Source: Clostridia bacterium
GTDB lineage: Bacteria; Bacillota; Clostridia; Christensenellales; Borkfalkiaceae
Length of the DNA: 64,000 nt
Direction: 5' to 3'
Assembly: GCA_017626495.1 (NCBI GenBank)
Contig: JAGAIP010000003.1
Span: forward strand, 62,001 to 126,000
Program-made: the position numbers and the translations under genes
Part shown: positions 35,456 to 45,500 of the stretch, one piece after another
Layout: the number at the start of each line of letters is the position of its first letter
Numbering within the stretch: position 1 is the first letter of the stretch
The notes under the pieces: generated by a model
Seen by the model: the letters and a program-made list of their open reading frames with translations, nothing else
Databases searched by the model: none
Told to the model about the DNA's origin: nothing

Positions 35456-36577
35456 TCAATCCGTTTCGCCCCATACGCGGTGCTGTTTGAACCACTCCGT
35501 ATCCTTCAACAGCGTATCGTTGTTCGAGCACACGACGCTGTACGTCGAGCCTTTGGATTTGAATACGATATTTCCGTTCATGGGAGCGTAGACTTTATTC
35601 TCATTGTCTACCGAAAGGGACGTGACGTAAACTTTATCCGTATACGCGGAAACGTTGGTGCAGAACGTCTGCGTCGGGAAGGTGTTCTGATCGTTTGTCG
35701 TATACTCGTCGCTTCCCGCGCAACAGCAGACGCAGACGACTTCGGGCGTGATTTCGGAAAGAAGTTTATCCGTGGACGAGGTCTTCGATCCGTGATGCCC
35801 CGCCTTATAGAGTACGCAATGGGGCAGGTTATTTGTTTCAACGAGACTCTTTTCGCCGTCCGATTCGAGATCTCCCGTAAACAGATAGTGATTGTTGCCC
35901 TGATTGATCATACAACATACGGAATAGTTGTTTTCCGTAGATGCGTCCTCCTCGTAATACTTCTGATAGAGGATTTCAAGCTCGACGCCTTCGGCAAGTT
36001 GATAGATTCTCTGCGCTCCGTCCTTTTTGTCGTAGCATTGCAACGCCGTGTAGAGTTGTGCCCCGCGCGCCACCGCCTCGTCGCGTTCTTTGACGTAATC
36101 CTGATAAATTTTCGACGTGGATTCCGTCTGCGCGAACTCGATGATCGTGCCGATTTCAAATCTGTCGAAAATTCCCTGATGAGTGGAATCTCCGACGAAG
36201 CCCGCGATATGATCCTCATGCGCGTGCGTCGCGATGACGTATTCGAGTTTTCCGTCCGTGCAGTACTGCTCGATATAATCGCCGACGGTCGTTGCCGAAA
36301 CGCGTTTCGCACCCGCGTCGATGAGTACGTCCGTATCCCCTATTTTAATATAGGTACTGTCGCCCGTATACCAACAGCCGAGTTCGAGGAAATGAATGGA
36401 CAGTTCGTCCGTATCGACTACGACGGGAGGAGCCGGCTCAGGTTCCTCTTTGAGAAATTCGTCAAACCAACCGAGATACCAGCCCACGCCGAAGAGACCT
36501 GCCAAAAGCGCCGCAAGGACGGCAAGCACTCCGCCCTTCTTTTTCACGGCTTTTTTCGTTCTTTTCTTATTTGCCAA
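35456..36577 (-). CDS. ComEC-like metallo-beta-lactamase-fold protein
   Basis: A protein of 373 residues from a TTG start behind AAGGAG. A basic N-terminus and a membrane helix at about 15-36 precede a metallo-beta-lactamase domain with THAHEDH in the metal site (near residue 120) and a later GHHGS loop. Domain order and the GHHGSKTSST stretch resemble the C-terminal nuclease-like domain of ComEC, here as a free-standing, probably extracellular protein. Actual substrate unknown. Last gene of its operon. Confidence 0.85.
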   Translation of the reverse strand: MANKKRTKKAVKKKGGVLAVLAALLAGLFGVGWYLGWFDEFLKEEPEPAPPVVVDTDELSIHFLELGCWYTGDSTYIKIGDTDVLIDAGAKRVSATTVGDYIEQYCTDGKLEYVIATHAHEDHIAGFVGDSTHQGIFDRFEIGTIIEFAQTESTSKIYQDYVKERDEAVARGAQLYTALQCYDKKDGAQRIYQLAEGVELEILYQKYYEEDASTENNYSVCCMINQGNNHYLFTGDLESDGEKSLVETNNLPHCVLYKAGHHGSKTSSTDKLLSEITPEVVCVCCCAGSDEYTTNDQNTFPTQTFCTNVSAYTDKVYVTSLSVDNENKVYAPMNGNIVFKSKGSTYSVVCSNNDTLLKDTEWFKQHRVWGETD

Positions 36578-36589
36578 AAGTAATTCTCC

Positions 36590-36922
36590 TTATACAAGCT
36601 GAAATTTCTTCGCGATCATGACGGACGCGTCGTTGATGATATGAAGGAAATGATTGACCGCTTTCTGCGTGGATTCTTCCATGGTCTCCCCTTCGTTCGT
36701 CTGCATGACGATTACGATATGATTGAAGTTTTCGCCGATGATCTTGCATTCGTCTGCGACCTGACCGAGCAAAAACTCCGAGGATTTTCTCTGAATATCG
36801 CACATCTTCTGAATGGTTCTGTTCATATCCTTCAAAAGAGCCGCGTTGCCCGTCTTGAAAATACCGACGAGCTGTTTATTCAGTTGCAACAGACATTTTA
36901 CGAATTCTTCCAAATCGCCCAT
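36590..36922 (-). CDS. Small helical protein, unknown function
   Basis: A protein of 110 residues, predicted mainly helical with heptad-like leucines, no membrane segment or signal. The start overlaps the stop of the UDPGP gene by 1 base, and GGAG lies 10 bases upstream. I do not recognise the family; nothing in the sequence indicates a catalytic role. Confidence 0.75.
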   Translation of the reverse strand: MGDLEEFVKCLLQLNKQLVGIFKTGNAALLKDMNRTIQKMCDIQRKSSEFLLGQVADECKIIGENFNHIVIVMQTNEGETMEESTQKAVNHFLHIINDASVMIAKKFQLV

Positions 36923-38148
36923 TATAATTCTACTCCGTTCTTCTTCAAAAGTTCTCTCGCACTCTCCACGCTGTCCACGCCCGTCTTGTTCTTGACGGGA
37001 GCGAACTCATACTCTCTGACGACTTCGTAGGGAAGGCAGGAATTCATGAGCTTGATCATATCGAGTACGAGTGTCTCGAATTTGCATCCGTTTTCCGTTT
37101 CGGGTTTGACGAGCGTTCCGTTCTCGTCGATATAGGGTACTTTCTTTCTGACGACGTGTACGGGAATCTTTTGGCTCAAAATTCTCTCCAACGCGTCGAG
37201 GGAGAAGAGATAGTTCAAAATTACGCCGTAACGGTATTTGAGCGTACCGTCCGCCTCTCTCGCCTGCGCCATTTCCTCGGAGAGCTCGTAGTATTCCACG
37301 ATAGAGGGGTGTCCCTCTTCGAGACACAAAACGCCGACCTTTTCGTGAGGCTCCGCTTTCGAAACGGCTTTCGAACCGCAATCCGTCTTGGCAAGGACGG
37401 ACGCACCGACGAACGCAGGGTCTGCGATTCGCTGACATACGTTATCGACAGCGAACACGTTGAGCCATTCCACGCCCCTTGCGTGAACGTCTTCGAGAAG
37501 TCCCGCCCTCACGAGGGAAGAAAACCATCCGCCGTTTCCGTTGGGAGAAAGCGCGATTCTTCCCTTTGCTTCGAGGAGTACCTTGCCGCTCTGATCGACG
37601 GCAGGCGCCATGTCCTGCTTGAAGAATTTGACGAAAGAAGAATCGTACCCGAAGAAGTTGTGTTCCTCGAAAAAGGCAACCGTTTCGGCGTGATTCTTAT
37701 CGCTCGTCATGATATAGAGGGGAACGACCGTTCCGCATTCCTTTACCACGTCGAGAAGATTGTTGACAAGACATTCGAAGATATAGAGCTCGCGCGTAAC
37801 GCCGATATTGTACGTTCCCTTGGGATGGTCGGAGCCGAGCCTCGTTCCCTGTCCGCCTGCCAGAAGAATCGCCCCGACTTTTCCGGCTTTGATCGTCTCC
37901 TTTCCGACTGCGATATATTCCGCTTTCTTTTCCTCGATTGCGGCAAGGTCGAGCCCCTCGATGGGAGCGATCTCTCCCTTTCCGCTCAAATTTTCGGGGT
38001 GATAGAAGTTTTCAATGACGGAAAAATCCGTCTCTTCGATTTGCGTGAGCAAATCTGCTTTTTCCGCATCGTTTAATTCTTCATAGTATCGAAGGACGTG
38101 TTCCTGTCCGCAACCTCTGAGTTTTGCAAGCGCCGATTCGTAAGTCAT
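36922..38148 (-). CDS. UDPGP-family nucleotide-sugar pyrophosphorylase
   Basis: A protein of 408 residues resembling the eukaryotic-type UTP-sugar-1-phosphate uridylyltransferases. The uridine-binding loop LAGGQGTRLGSDHPKG is at about 97-112. It would make UDP-glucose, UDP-galactose or UDP-N-acetyl-sugars; which one cannot be settled by eye. Placed between an alpha-galactosidase and a small helical gene, it may use galactose-1-phosphate directly, bypassing GalT, with galE at 28534 finishing the route. Confidence 0.88.
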   Translation of the reverse strand: MTYESALAKLRGCGQEHVLRYYEELNDAEKADLLTQIEETDFSVIENFYHPENLSGKGEIAPIEGLDLAAIEEKKAEYIAVGKETIKAGKVGAILLAGGQGTRLGSDHPKGTYNIGVTRELYIFECLVNNLLDVVKECGTVVPLYIMTSDKNHAETVAFFEEHNFFGYDSSFVKFFKQDMAPAVDQSGKVLLEAKGRIALSPNGNGGWFSSLVRAGLLEDVHARGVEWLNVFAVDNVCQRIADPAFVGASVLAKTDCGSKAVSKAEPHEKVGVLCLEEGHPSIVEYYELSEEMAQAREADGTLKYRYGVILNYLFSLDALERILSQKIPVHVVRKKVPYIDENGTLVKPETENGCKFETLVLDMIKLMNSCLPYEVVREYEFAPVKNKTGVDSVESARELLKKNGVEL

Positions 38149-38164
38149 AATTCTGATCTCCTAT

Positions 38165-40213
38165 TTATTTCTGAAAGAGGAAAGCTCCTCCCTTTAACTT
38201 CTGATCTTTGTCGATTCTGAGCGTTCCTTCCGAAACGCAGTAAGTCATGTCCGTATATGTACCGACAAGCGTTCCTTCTACGGACAGTTCCACCCCTTCG
38301 TCGTCGAAGGTATGCACGATGATAAGTTCCCGATTGCCGTACGCCTTGCGATAGATCTGTCTGCCTTTGAGTTCCCGATAATATTCGGTCGTACAATCGA
38401 TCTCTTTGACGTCGCCGTAGCGAACGACGTCGGATATCCGCTTATAGAACTGAATTCCCTCTTCCAAAAGCGCGATCTTTTCATCGGAAATGAGCCATAT
38501 ATCGCCCGAAAGGCAGATTCTGCCCATCATCGCCGCCGTCATGGAATAGATGATCCTGGACGCGGTATCGTCCTTTCGGATGACCGCCCAAATCTGTTCC
38601 TGTCTTGCCGGAACCACCCTCGAAACGTTTGCCGCCACGATGGGAATTTCAAGACACTCGTGCGCGTCCGAATAGGAGCACATGGATACCATGCTCATGC
38701 GTTTTGGCTCGATTCTGCTGCCGCCCGAAGAACAATTTTCGATGATGAGGTCGGGGATAGCCTCTTTGAGCGCGTCGAGACAGCGCAAGCTCTCTTCGAC
38801 GACCTGCCTGCCCCCTTCTCCCACGCTCTCCGCGCCGTCGCAACCGATGCCGATGTTGTCGTTATAGTCGATTTTGATATATCCGAAGCCGTTTTCTTTG
38901 AGAAAATCGATCATCTTGACCTGTAAATAGGCTTGCGTACACTCTTTCCTGAGGTCAAGGAACCGTCTGTTTTTGGAGCTGAGCGTCACGCCGTCCCGTT
39001 GCAGGAGATATTCTTCCCGTTTGTAAAGTTCGGAATCGATTCCGGCAACCTCAAATTCAAACCAGACGCCGGGAATCATACCCTCCGCGCGAATGAGGTC
39101 GGAAACCTTTCTGATTCCCTCGGGGAAAAGCGTCTTGCTCTCGTTCCAATCTCCCGGGGAGTTACACCATCCGCAATGTTCGGGAAGATACCATCCGCAG
39201 TCGATGACAAAGTAATCGAGCGAAAGGGGCTTGATCGCTTTCAAAATTTCCTTGACGTTTTCCTCGGAAGGCGTTCCCCAGGTGGTACAGTATTCGTTGA
39301 AGAGGACGGGCATGCTCTCTTCGCTCTGAGGAACGGAAAGCCGCGCGTCCATAAAATGCACGAAATCGTTGCAGACGCCGTTCACGCCGCCCTGCCTCTT
39401 GACGCGGAGATACGCCTTGTCCGTTTCAAAACTTTCGCCGGGAAGAATCTCCTTTCTCCAATGCGCGAACTCGTAGTCACCGAGTCCTCCGGAAAGGGAA
39501 CAGGACTCCTTTTCCTCGTAGACTTCCATCTGCCAGGAATAAGGAGCTTCCATCATCGCGGAGAAAATGACTCCGCTTTCGTCCTCGATTGCCGCGAACG
39601 GGAAATAGTCGCGCACGGGCATAGACCCGCGTTCGCCGAATTTTTCCGTTTTCACGCCGTACCTTGCCCAACTCATGTCTAGTCCGAGATGAGAGAAGGA
39701 ATCGCTTTTCAGCCTGCACTCCCTCGACCAAGCCGCAGTCATTCTGTGCAGGGTAAGTCCGCAGGTGGATTTTAAGTTTCTCGAAAGAGCGAGGATTCCG
39801 CTCAACGAAAAGCTGTCCAGCATTTCGAGCGTTCTAATCTCTTCCGACTTATTCGTATATCTGACAGAGCAGGCGAATACGTTCGTCTTTTCGTCAAACG
39901 CGAGCGTGTGGACGTACTCGTTTCCTTTCCCGTCGGAAAGGACGGTAAGAATCCCCTTTTCATCCGCCGTCTGACTGACGATTTCGACGATCGAGGAAGT
40001 CCGGTTGCGCATGGAAAGTCCCTGCGTATAGTCGATGAGATTTCTGTCTCCCGTAAACGCAACCTGAATGAGCGAATCGGAATATACCTTTTCGGGAAGA
40101 GGAATCCCCACGGGATACATGACGAGCCCGACGCTTTCGAGTTCATGCCCCTCTACGGGCTCTTTGACGAAATACACGGCGGTATCGCCGTATTCGTATT
40201 GTTTCAAAATCAT
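38165..40213 (-). CDS. Alpha-galactosidase, glycoside hydrolase family 36
   Basis: A protein of 682 residues without signal peptide, so likely cytosolic. The N-terminal beta-sandwich is followed by the barrel, with WFEFEVAG, the nucleophile Asp D449 in KIDYND, the family stretch ENCSSGGSR (about 492-500) and the acid/base D516 in SYSDAHE. It would release galactose (or GalNAc) from raffinose-type sugars or glycans. The start overlaps the HAD phosphatase stop by 4 bases. Confidence 0.9.
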   Translation of the reverse strand: MILKQYEYGDTAVYFVKEPVEGHELESVGLVMYPVGIPLPEKVYSDSLIQVAFTGDRNLIDYTQGLSMRNRTSSIVEIVSQTADEKGILTVLSDGKGNEYVHTLAFDEKTNVFACSVRYTNKSEEIRTLEMLDSFSLSGILALSRNLKSTCGLTLHRMTAAWSRECRLKSDSFSHLGLDMSWARYGVKTEKFGERGSMPVRDYFPFAAIEDESGVIFSAMMEAPYSWQMEVYEEKESCSLSGGLGDYEFAHWRKEILPGESFETDKAYLRVKRQGGVNGVCNDFVHFMDARLSVPQSEESMPVLFNEYCTTWGTPSEENVKEILKAIKPLSLDYFVIDCGWYLPEHCGWCNSPGDWNESKTLFPEGIRKVSDLIRAEGMIPGVWFEFEVAGIDSELYKREEYLLQRDGVTLSSKNRRFLDLRKECTQAYLQVKMIDFLKENGFGYIKIDYNDNIGIGCDGAESVGEGGRQVVEESLRCLDALKEAIPDLIIENCSSGGSRIEPKRMSMVSMCSYSDAHECLEIPIVAANVSRVVPARQEQIWAVIRKDDTASRIIYSMTAAMMGRICLSGDIWLISDEKIALLEEGIQFYKRISDVVRYGDVKEIDCTTEYYRELKGRQIYRKAYGNRELIIVHTFDDEGVELSVEGTLVGTYTDMTYCVSEGTLRIDKDQKLKGGAFLFQK

Positions 40214-40854
40214 ATGTTGCCTTCCTTAATCCGTTTGAGAACTTCTTCGAGCGAACGCACCGAAGGCGCGCCGTGCAGACACTCCTTTCTCGGTTCCTTT
40301 AAGTCGGGAATGCAGATTGCGCGCATACCGCACGCATGCGCCGCTTCCATTCCCGTTTCCGCGTCTTCGAGAACGAGACAATCGCTCTCTTTTGCACCCA
40401 GCTTCGCACACAGTTTCAAAAAAATTTCGGGATTCGGTTTTCCGCAGGAGATTTCGTCTCCGCAGACGCAACCGTCCACATACGGCATGAGTCCTGCCCA
40501 CGTCAAAAGTTCGTCCACGCGCGTCCTCGAAGAAGAGGTCGCAACGCCGAATTTGATTGCGTTTTCCCTGCAATAACGAACAAGCTCCATCGCTCCCCGT
40601 TTGAGAGGCACGCCCTTTGTCCGAAATTCTTCTCTCATGCCTCTATGTACGCTCTGAATGAGTTCGTCCACGTCGAGATCGGGGAAATAAGCCTCCAACT
40701 CCGCGTGGATTTTGCGCATGTTGCAACCGAGAAGTCCCAAATAGAAGGACGGTTCGATCGTCCTTCCCTTTTTCCTGCATTCGATTGTATAATGGCGAAA
40801 CGTTACCTTTTCCGTATCGAGAAGCGTTCCGTCCATATCGGATAAAATGACCAT
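40210..40854 (-). CDS. HAD-superfamily phosphatase, beta-phosphoglucomutase-like
   Basis: A protein of 214 residues with HAD motif I DMDGTLLDTE near residue 6, motif II Ser in ATSSSRT, motif III Lys in GKPNPEIF, and motif IV EDAETGMEAA. The cap domain position fits the phosphoglucomutase/phosphatase subgroup. It probably acts on sugar phosphates in the galactoside operon; the exact substrate is unknown. Confidence 0.9.
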   Translation of the reverse strand: MVILSDMDGTLLDTEKVTFRHYTIECRKKGRTIEPSFYLGLLGCNMRKIHAELEAYFPDLDVDELIQSVHRGMREEFRTKGVPLKRGAMELVRYCRENAIKFGVATSSSRTRVDELLTWAGLMPYVDGCVCGDEISCGKPNPEIFLKLCAKLGAKESDCLVLEDAETGMEAAHACGMRAICIPDLKEPRKECLHGAPSVRSLEEVLKRIKEGNI

Positions 40855-40870
40855 ACTCTTTCCTTTCGAT

Positions 40871-41359
40871 TTACCACAAAAACAACGTCAACCCTGCCAA
40901 AACGCCGCAGGCAAACCCCACGAGCACGTCTTTGACGAAATGAACGCCGCCGATCACGCGAATACAGGCGATGAAGATCGCCATTCCGAGCGGAATCAAT
41001 CCCCACCAACCGAAACAGTACAGCGTAACCATTCCGATCATCGAGGCGGACGCCACATGACGCGAAGGCATGGATTTACCCGTCTTTTCCCTCGGAAGCG
41101 CAGGTTTCGTCCCGAACGCCTCGTAGGGACGGGGCGCATTGACGAACGCGCGAAAGGCGCTTACGGCGACGAAAAACACGGCGGGAATGAGAAACGATTC
41201 GAACAGTTTCGGATCCTTTGAGACAAGCAGATAGAGCAGAATCGAACCGTACAGAAGGATCACGGAATAGGTAACGAGGCGGTCGCAAACAATCAAAGCC
41301 GCCCGTCGGCGCTCTGTTCGGAACGGTCGATACCATCTCTCGTACGTCGTCTGTTTCAT
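40871..41359 (-). CDS. PAP2-family membrane phosphatase
   Basis: A protein of 162 residues with about five membrane helices. The ATG at 41359 follows AAAGGAGC; a frame opening at 41473 lacks a site. The three catalytic motifs appear as K...RP around KxxxxxxRP, PSRH in MPSRHVAS, and GVHFVKD. The family removes phosphate from lipid pyrophosphates or phosphatidate; undecaprenyl pyrophosphate recycling is likely but not proven. First gene of the sugar operon. Confidence 0.9.
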   Translation of the reverse strand: MKQTTYERWYRPFRTERRRAALIVCDRLVTYSVILLYGSILLYLLVSKDPKLFESFLIPAVFFVAVSAFRAFVNAPRPYEAFGTKPALPREKTGKSMPSRHVASASMIGMVTLYCFGWWGLIPLGMAIFIACIRVIGGVHFVKDVLVGFACGVLAGLTLFLW

Positions 41360-41475
41360 GCGTTGCTCCTTTCCTTTTATCTTACCACATTCGTCTCGTA
41401 AAGTCAAGCAATGCGCCGCTCTCTCCGTTCCTTTTTCGTTTAGCCAAACAACAAAAAAGTTTCGCGAACGCAAAA

Positions 41476-41507
41476 ATAAATCCGAAACATTTCTGTTTCG
41501 GATTTAT
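41476..41507 (-). terminator. Terminator of araBDA operon
   Basis: ATAAATCCGAAACA (41476-41489) pairs with TGTTTCGGATTTAT (41494-41507), followed on the minus strand by T-rich sequence. Confidence 0.85.
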
Positions 41508-41542
41508 GGTTTTTCATTTCCGTACGCCCGAAGGCAAACGGG

Positions 41543-43000
41543 TTAGCCTCTCTTATAGATGACGTCGGAGAAATGAAGTTGCTTTTTGAACTCGTTGATC
41601 TCGGTATTCTCGTCGATGACAACGGTCTCCATGCCCCATGCGTTTGCAAGATCGACCATTTCCTGGAAGGTAACTTCCGCAGAAACGACCGTATGGTGCG
41701 CGCCGCCGGCATAGATCCATGCCTCGATACCCGTCTTGAAGTTGGGCTTATACTTCCACATAAGACCTGCTACGGGAAGGTTAGGCATCTTATGAGGATA
41801 CTTGACGAGCTCGATCTTCTGAATGATCATTCTCATTCTGTCGCCCATATCGATCATGGATACCGCAACTGCTTCGGGAGCCTCGATTCCCTCGAATACG
41901 AGACGAGCGGGATCGGACTTACCGCCGATGCCGAGGGGATGTACCTGAATTTCAGGCTTGGAACCTGCGAACTGAGGAGATACTTCGAGCATGTGTGCGC
42001 CGAGGCAAAGTCCGTCTTCCATATCGTAGGTGTAGTCTTCCATCAGACCGGTAGCCTTCTGTCCTGCCATGTACTGCATGACTGCGCCGAGTGCGGCAAC
42101 CTTCCAGTCGCCTTCTGCGCCGAAGCCGTAACCCTTGGATTGCAGATCCTGAATTGCAAGTCCGGGGAGCTGATTCAAACCTTGAAGCGCGCCGAAGTGG
42201 TCGACGATACCGATGTATCCGCCCTTCTCTTTGCAGAACTTATCGATCGCGATCTCATATTTTGCCTGCTCGCGAACGACTTCGATTCTGTCCGTGCCCA
42301 TGGTGTATTTCTGAGCGTATTCAGCCATCAAAGCGTCTACTTCTTCCTCGGTTACCTTGTCGATGTATGCAACGAGGTCGCCGACGGGATAGTAGTCTAC
42401 CTGCCAGCCGAGATTGATATGCGTGTCGATCTTGTCGCCTTCGGTAACGGCTACGTCTCTCATGTTATCGGAGAAACGAGCAACCTTTACGTTCTTGGAG
42501 AACGCAACGCCTGCCGCAACTCTGCACCAAGACGCGATTCTTGCGAGGGTAGCCTCGTCCTTCCAGTAACCTGCGATGACCTTATTGTCCATACGCAGGC
42601 GCGCTACGATATAGCCGAACTCTCTGTCGCCGTGCGCAGCCTGGTTTTCGTTCATGAAATCCATGTCGATTGCGTCGTAAGGAAGTTTCTCGTTATACTG
42701 CGTAGCGAAGTGGCACATGGGCTTTTGAAGCATATGAAGTCCCTTGATCCACATCTTTGCAGGGGAGAACGTATGGCACCAGGTGATGATACCGATACAG
42801 TTATCGTCTGCATTTACCTTCTTGATTGCCTCGACGACTTCGTCGGAGCTCTTACAGGTGGTCAGATATTTTACGGTAACGGGCATTTTCTCGCTGACGT
42901 AATCCGCCATTTCTTTGGAGTGCTGCGCAACGTGTTCGAGAACGTCTGCTCCGTAAAGGGTCTGAGAACCGGTAAGCCAATAAATTACTTTTTCTTTCAT
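41543..43000 (-). CDS. araA: L-arabinose isomerase
   Basis: It converts L-arabinose to L-ribulose with Mn2+. 485 residues. Typical stretches are WLTGSQTLYG at the start, the metal and substrate region around WCHTFSPAKMWIKGL, and a late YAGGAHHTVVS. It is the last gene of araB-araD-araA, 27 bases after araD. Confidence 0.98.
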   Translation of the reverse strand: MKEKVIYWLTGSQTLYGADVLEHVAQHSKEMADYVSEKMPVTVKYLTTCKSSDEVVEAIKKVNADDNCIGIITWCHTFSPAKMWIKGLHMLQKPMCHFATQYNEKLPYDAIDMDFMNENQAAHGDREFGYIVARLRMDNKVIAGYWKDEATLARIASWCRVAAGVAFSKNVKVARFSDNMRDVAVTEGDKIDTHINLGWQVDYYPVGDLVAYIDKVTEEEVDALMAEYAQKYTMGTDRIEVVREQAKYEIAIDKFCKEKGGYIGIVDHFGALQGLNQLPGLAIQDLQSKGYGFGAEGDWKVAALGAVMQYMAGQKATGLMEDYTYDMEDGLCLGAHMLEVSPQFAGSKPEIQVHPLGIGGKSDPARLVFEGIEAPEAVAVSMIDMGDRMRMIIQKIELVKYPHKMPNLPVAGLMWKYKPNFKTGIEAWIYAGGAHHTVVSAEVTFQEMVDLANAWGMETVVIDENTEINEFKKQLHFSDVIYKRG

Positions 43001-43027
43001 ATTATTTACCTCGTTTTGGGATTTTTA

Positions 43028-43729
43028 TCAGTGTTTGCCTTGACCGTAATAAGCGTTTTTGCCGTGCTTACGGTTATAGTGCTTGTCCATCATGAACTGA
43101 TCCGCTCTCTCCACGTTGGGATTGACCTGCTCGGTGATGGTAGCCATCTTTGCGACTTCCTCGATGACGGTCGCATTGTAAACGGAACCTGCGCCGTCCT
43201 TACCGAACGCAAATACGCCGTGGGACTTGATGAGCACGCCGGGAACCGCCATGGGATCGATTCCGTTCGAATTGAACTTCTCGATGATTGCAAGTCCCGT
43301 GTTTTTCTCATACTCCCCTTCGATCTCCTCTTTCGTCAACGATCTTGCGCAGGGAATGTCTCCGTAGAAATAGTCTGCGTGCGTCGTTCCGTAGAAGGGA
43401 ATGGATCTTCCTGCCTGCGCCCATGCGGTCGCATAGGTGGAATGGGTATGCGTTACGCCGCCGACGTTGGGGAACGCCTTGTAAAATTCAATGTGCGTGG
43501 GCGTATCGGAAGAAGGACGGTAATGACCTTCCACCACGTTTCCTTCCAGATCGACGACGACCATATCTTCCGCGGTCATGTTGTCGTATTCCACGCCGGA
43601 GGGTTTGATGACGATGAGTCCGCTCTCTCTGTCGATCTGGGAAACGTTGCCCCAGGTAAACAGAACGAGCTTATTTTTTACGAGATCGAGGTTATCCTTC
43701 AAAACTTTCTTTTTGAGTTCTTCTAACAT
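43028..43729 (-). CDS. araD: L-ribulose-5-phosphate 4-epimerase
   Basis: It produces D-xylulose-5-phosphate for the pentose phosphate pathway. 233 residues of the class II aldolase fold, with WGNVSQID near residue 30, [15 protein letters not shown], and the metal ligands in [14 protein letters not shown]. Confidence 0.97.
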   Translation of the reverse strand: MLEELKKKVLKDNLDLVKNKLVLFTWGNVSQIDRESGLIVIKPSGVEYDNMTAEDMVVVDLEGNVVEGHYRPSSDTPTHIEFYKAFPNVGGVTHTHSTYATAWAQAGRSIPFYGTTHADYFYGDIPCARSLTKEEIEGEYEKNTGLAIIEKFNSNGIDPMAVPGVLIKSHGVFAFGKDGAGSVYNATVIEEVAKMATITEQVNPNVERADQFMMDKHYNRKHGKNAYYGQGKH

Positions 43730-43742
43730 ATCTGTCTCCTTT

Positions 43743-45338
43743 TTATTTCATACTGACGACGGCTTGACGAACGATGGGAAGACCGTCGACGTAGCGTTTC
43801 GCATATTCTTCGAATCCTGCGACGTCTGCGGGGTCGGGAGCAAGCGTAACGCCTTCCTGTCCCTTGAATACCTTTTCATCGAGATATTCTGCCAAGGATT
43901 CGCCGTCTTTCTGAATGACGTAGTTCGCAAGAATCGCCATACCCCAAGCGCCGCCTTCTCCGGCCGTCTTCATGACGGTTACGGGTGCGTTGATGGCTGC
44001 GGCGAGGAAACTCTGACCGACTCTCTCCGTCTTGAAGAGACCGCCGTGTCCCGTGATCGCGTCGAGCTTTACGCCCTCTTCTTTGAGCATGATGTCGCAA
44101 CCGACTTTCAGAGCGCTCATGGACGCATAGAGATTTGCCCTCATGACGTTTGCAAGGTTGAATCTGCCCTCGCTCGTTCTGACGAACATGGGTCTGCCTT
44201 CGTCTACCTTCGTAATGTGTTCATTCGAAACGTAATTATACGCAAGCAAGCCTCCGCAATCCTTTTCGCCCTTCTCTGCCTCGAAGTAGAGCATATCGTA
44301 GAGCGCGGGTTTGGAGATCTGAACGCCTGCGAGTTTTGCAAACTCGCCGAACAGTCCTACCCATGCGTTGATGTCGGACGTACAGTTGTTACAGTGAACC
44401 ATACCGACGAGGTCGCCTACGGGCGTGGTTACGAGGTCGATTTCCGGATACGCTTTGGAAAGTTCCTTTTCGAGAACGATCATCGCGAATACGGAAGTAC
44501 CTGCGGAAACGTTACCCGTACGGGGCTTGATTGCGTTGGTTGCGATCATGCCCGTGCCTGCGTCTCCTTCGGGAGGCGCGAGAGGAACGCCTGCCTGCAA
44601 GTTGCCGGTAGGATCGAGGCGCTTTGCGCCCTCTTCGGTGAGCTTGCCTGCATCGTCGCCTGCAAGAAGGATTTCGGGGAGAATATCCTCTACCTTGAAG
44701 GGAAGCTGATAAGGAGCGACGAGATCGTTAAACTTCTTGATCATCGCGGGATGATACTGCTTGGTCTCGATGTCGATGGGGAACATACCGGACGCCTCGC
44801 CGATGCCGAGCACTTTCTTACCCGTGAGCATCCAGTGGATATATCCTTCGAGCGTGGTCTGGAACGCGATGTCCTTCACATGCTCTTCGCCGTTCAGAAT
44901 CGCCTGATAGAGGTGTGCGATCGACCAACGTGCGGGAATATGATAGTTAAATTCCTCGGTGAGCTTTTCAGCGGCGGGAGCTGCGTTGTTGTTTCTCCAA
45001 GTTCTGAACGGAACGAGGAGCTTGTCCTCTTTGTCAAAGACCATGTAACCGTGCATCATCGCAGAGAATCCGATCGCGCCGATTTTCGTGAGCGTGACTC
45101 CGTATTTTGCCTTGACGTCTGCCGCCATCTTTGCATAGCAGTCCTGTACGCCCGTCCAGATGTCTTCGAGCGTGTAGGTCCAGATACCGTTATCGTATCT
45201 GTTTTCCCAATCGTGCGCACCCGACGCGATAGGCGTATTGTTCTCGTCTACAAGGATCGCCTTGATACGAGTAGAGCCGAACTCGATACCGAGCGCGGTC
45301 TTGCCGTTTTCAACAAGTTCTTTCACGTTACTTGCCAT
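43743..45338 (-). CDS. araB: Ribulokinase (FGGY family)
   Basis: It phosphorylates L-ribulose. 531 residues, with the N-terminal [17 protein letters not shown] phosphate loop and the C-terminal TGHGGLFKT loop. The first gene of the operon; its promoter overlaps a direct repeat likely to be a repressor site. Confidence 0.95.
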   Translation of the reverse strand: MASNVKELVENGKTALGIEFGSTRIKAILVDENNTPIASGAHDWENRYDNGIWTYTLEDIWTGVQDCYAKMAADVKAKYGVTLTKIGAIGFSAMMHGYMVFDKEDKLLVPFRTWRNNNAAPAAEKLTEEFNYHIPARWSIAHLYQAILNGEEHVKDIAFQTTLEGYIHWMLTGKKVLGIGEASGMFPIDIETKQYHPAMIKKFNDLVAPYQLPFKVEDILPEILLAGDDAGKLTEEGAKRLDPTGNLQAGVPLAPPEGDAGTGMIATNAIKPRTGNVSAGTSVFAMIVLEKELSKAYPEIDLVTTPVGDLVGMVHCNNCTSDINAWVGLFGEFAKLAGVQISKPALYDMLYFEAEKGEKDCGGLLAYNYVSNEHITKVDEGRPMFVRTSEGRFNLANVMRANLYASMSALKVGCDIMLKEEGVKLDAITGHGGLFKTERVGQSFLAAAINAPVTVMKTAGEGGAWGMAILANYVIQKDGESLAEYLDEKVFKGQEGVTLAPDPADVAGFEEYAKRYVDGLPIVRQAVVSMK

Positions 45339-45366
45339 AATAACCCCTTTCTTTTACTTAATAATA

Positions 45367-45383
45367 GAGTACAATACGAGTAC
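45367..45383. promoter_or_regulatory. Candidate operator of araBDA
   Basis: GAGTAC occurs at 45367-45372 and 45378-45383, 11 bases apart (one helical turn), each containing the GTAC core seen in AraR sites. It overlaps the expected transcription start, as expected for repression. Confidence 0.5.
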
Positions 45384-45389
45384 ACCGCT

Positions 45390-45418
45390 ATTATAAGAAA
45401 AAATTGTGAAAAAATCAA
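45390..45418 (-). promoter_or_regulatory. araB promoter
   Basis: TTGATT (45413-45418) and TATAAT (45390-45395) on the minus strand, 17 bases apart. Confidence 0.75.
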
Positions 45419-45500
45419 TACCTATACGAAAAATATTTTCAAAAAAATAAACTAAAATTTGTCGCGAACAGGAGGCGAAGTGTTCTTTGTCTCTTGTTCG

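Noticed and set aside
41573-45455. Two long plus-strand frames across araA-araD-araB
   Set aside because: Antisense shadows of the arabinose genes; products lack motifs.
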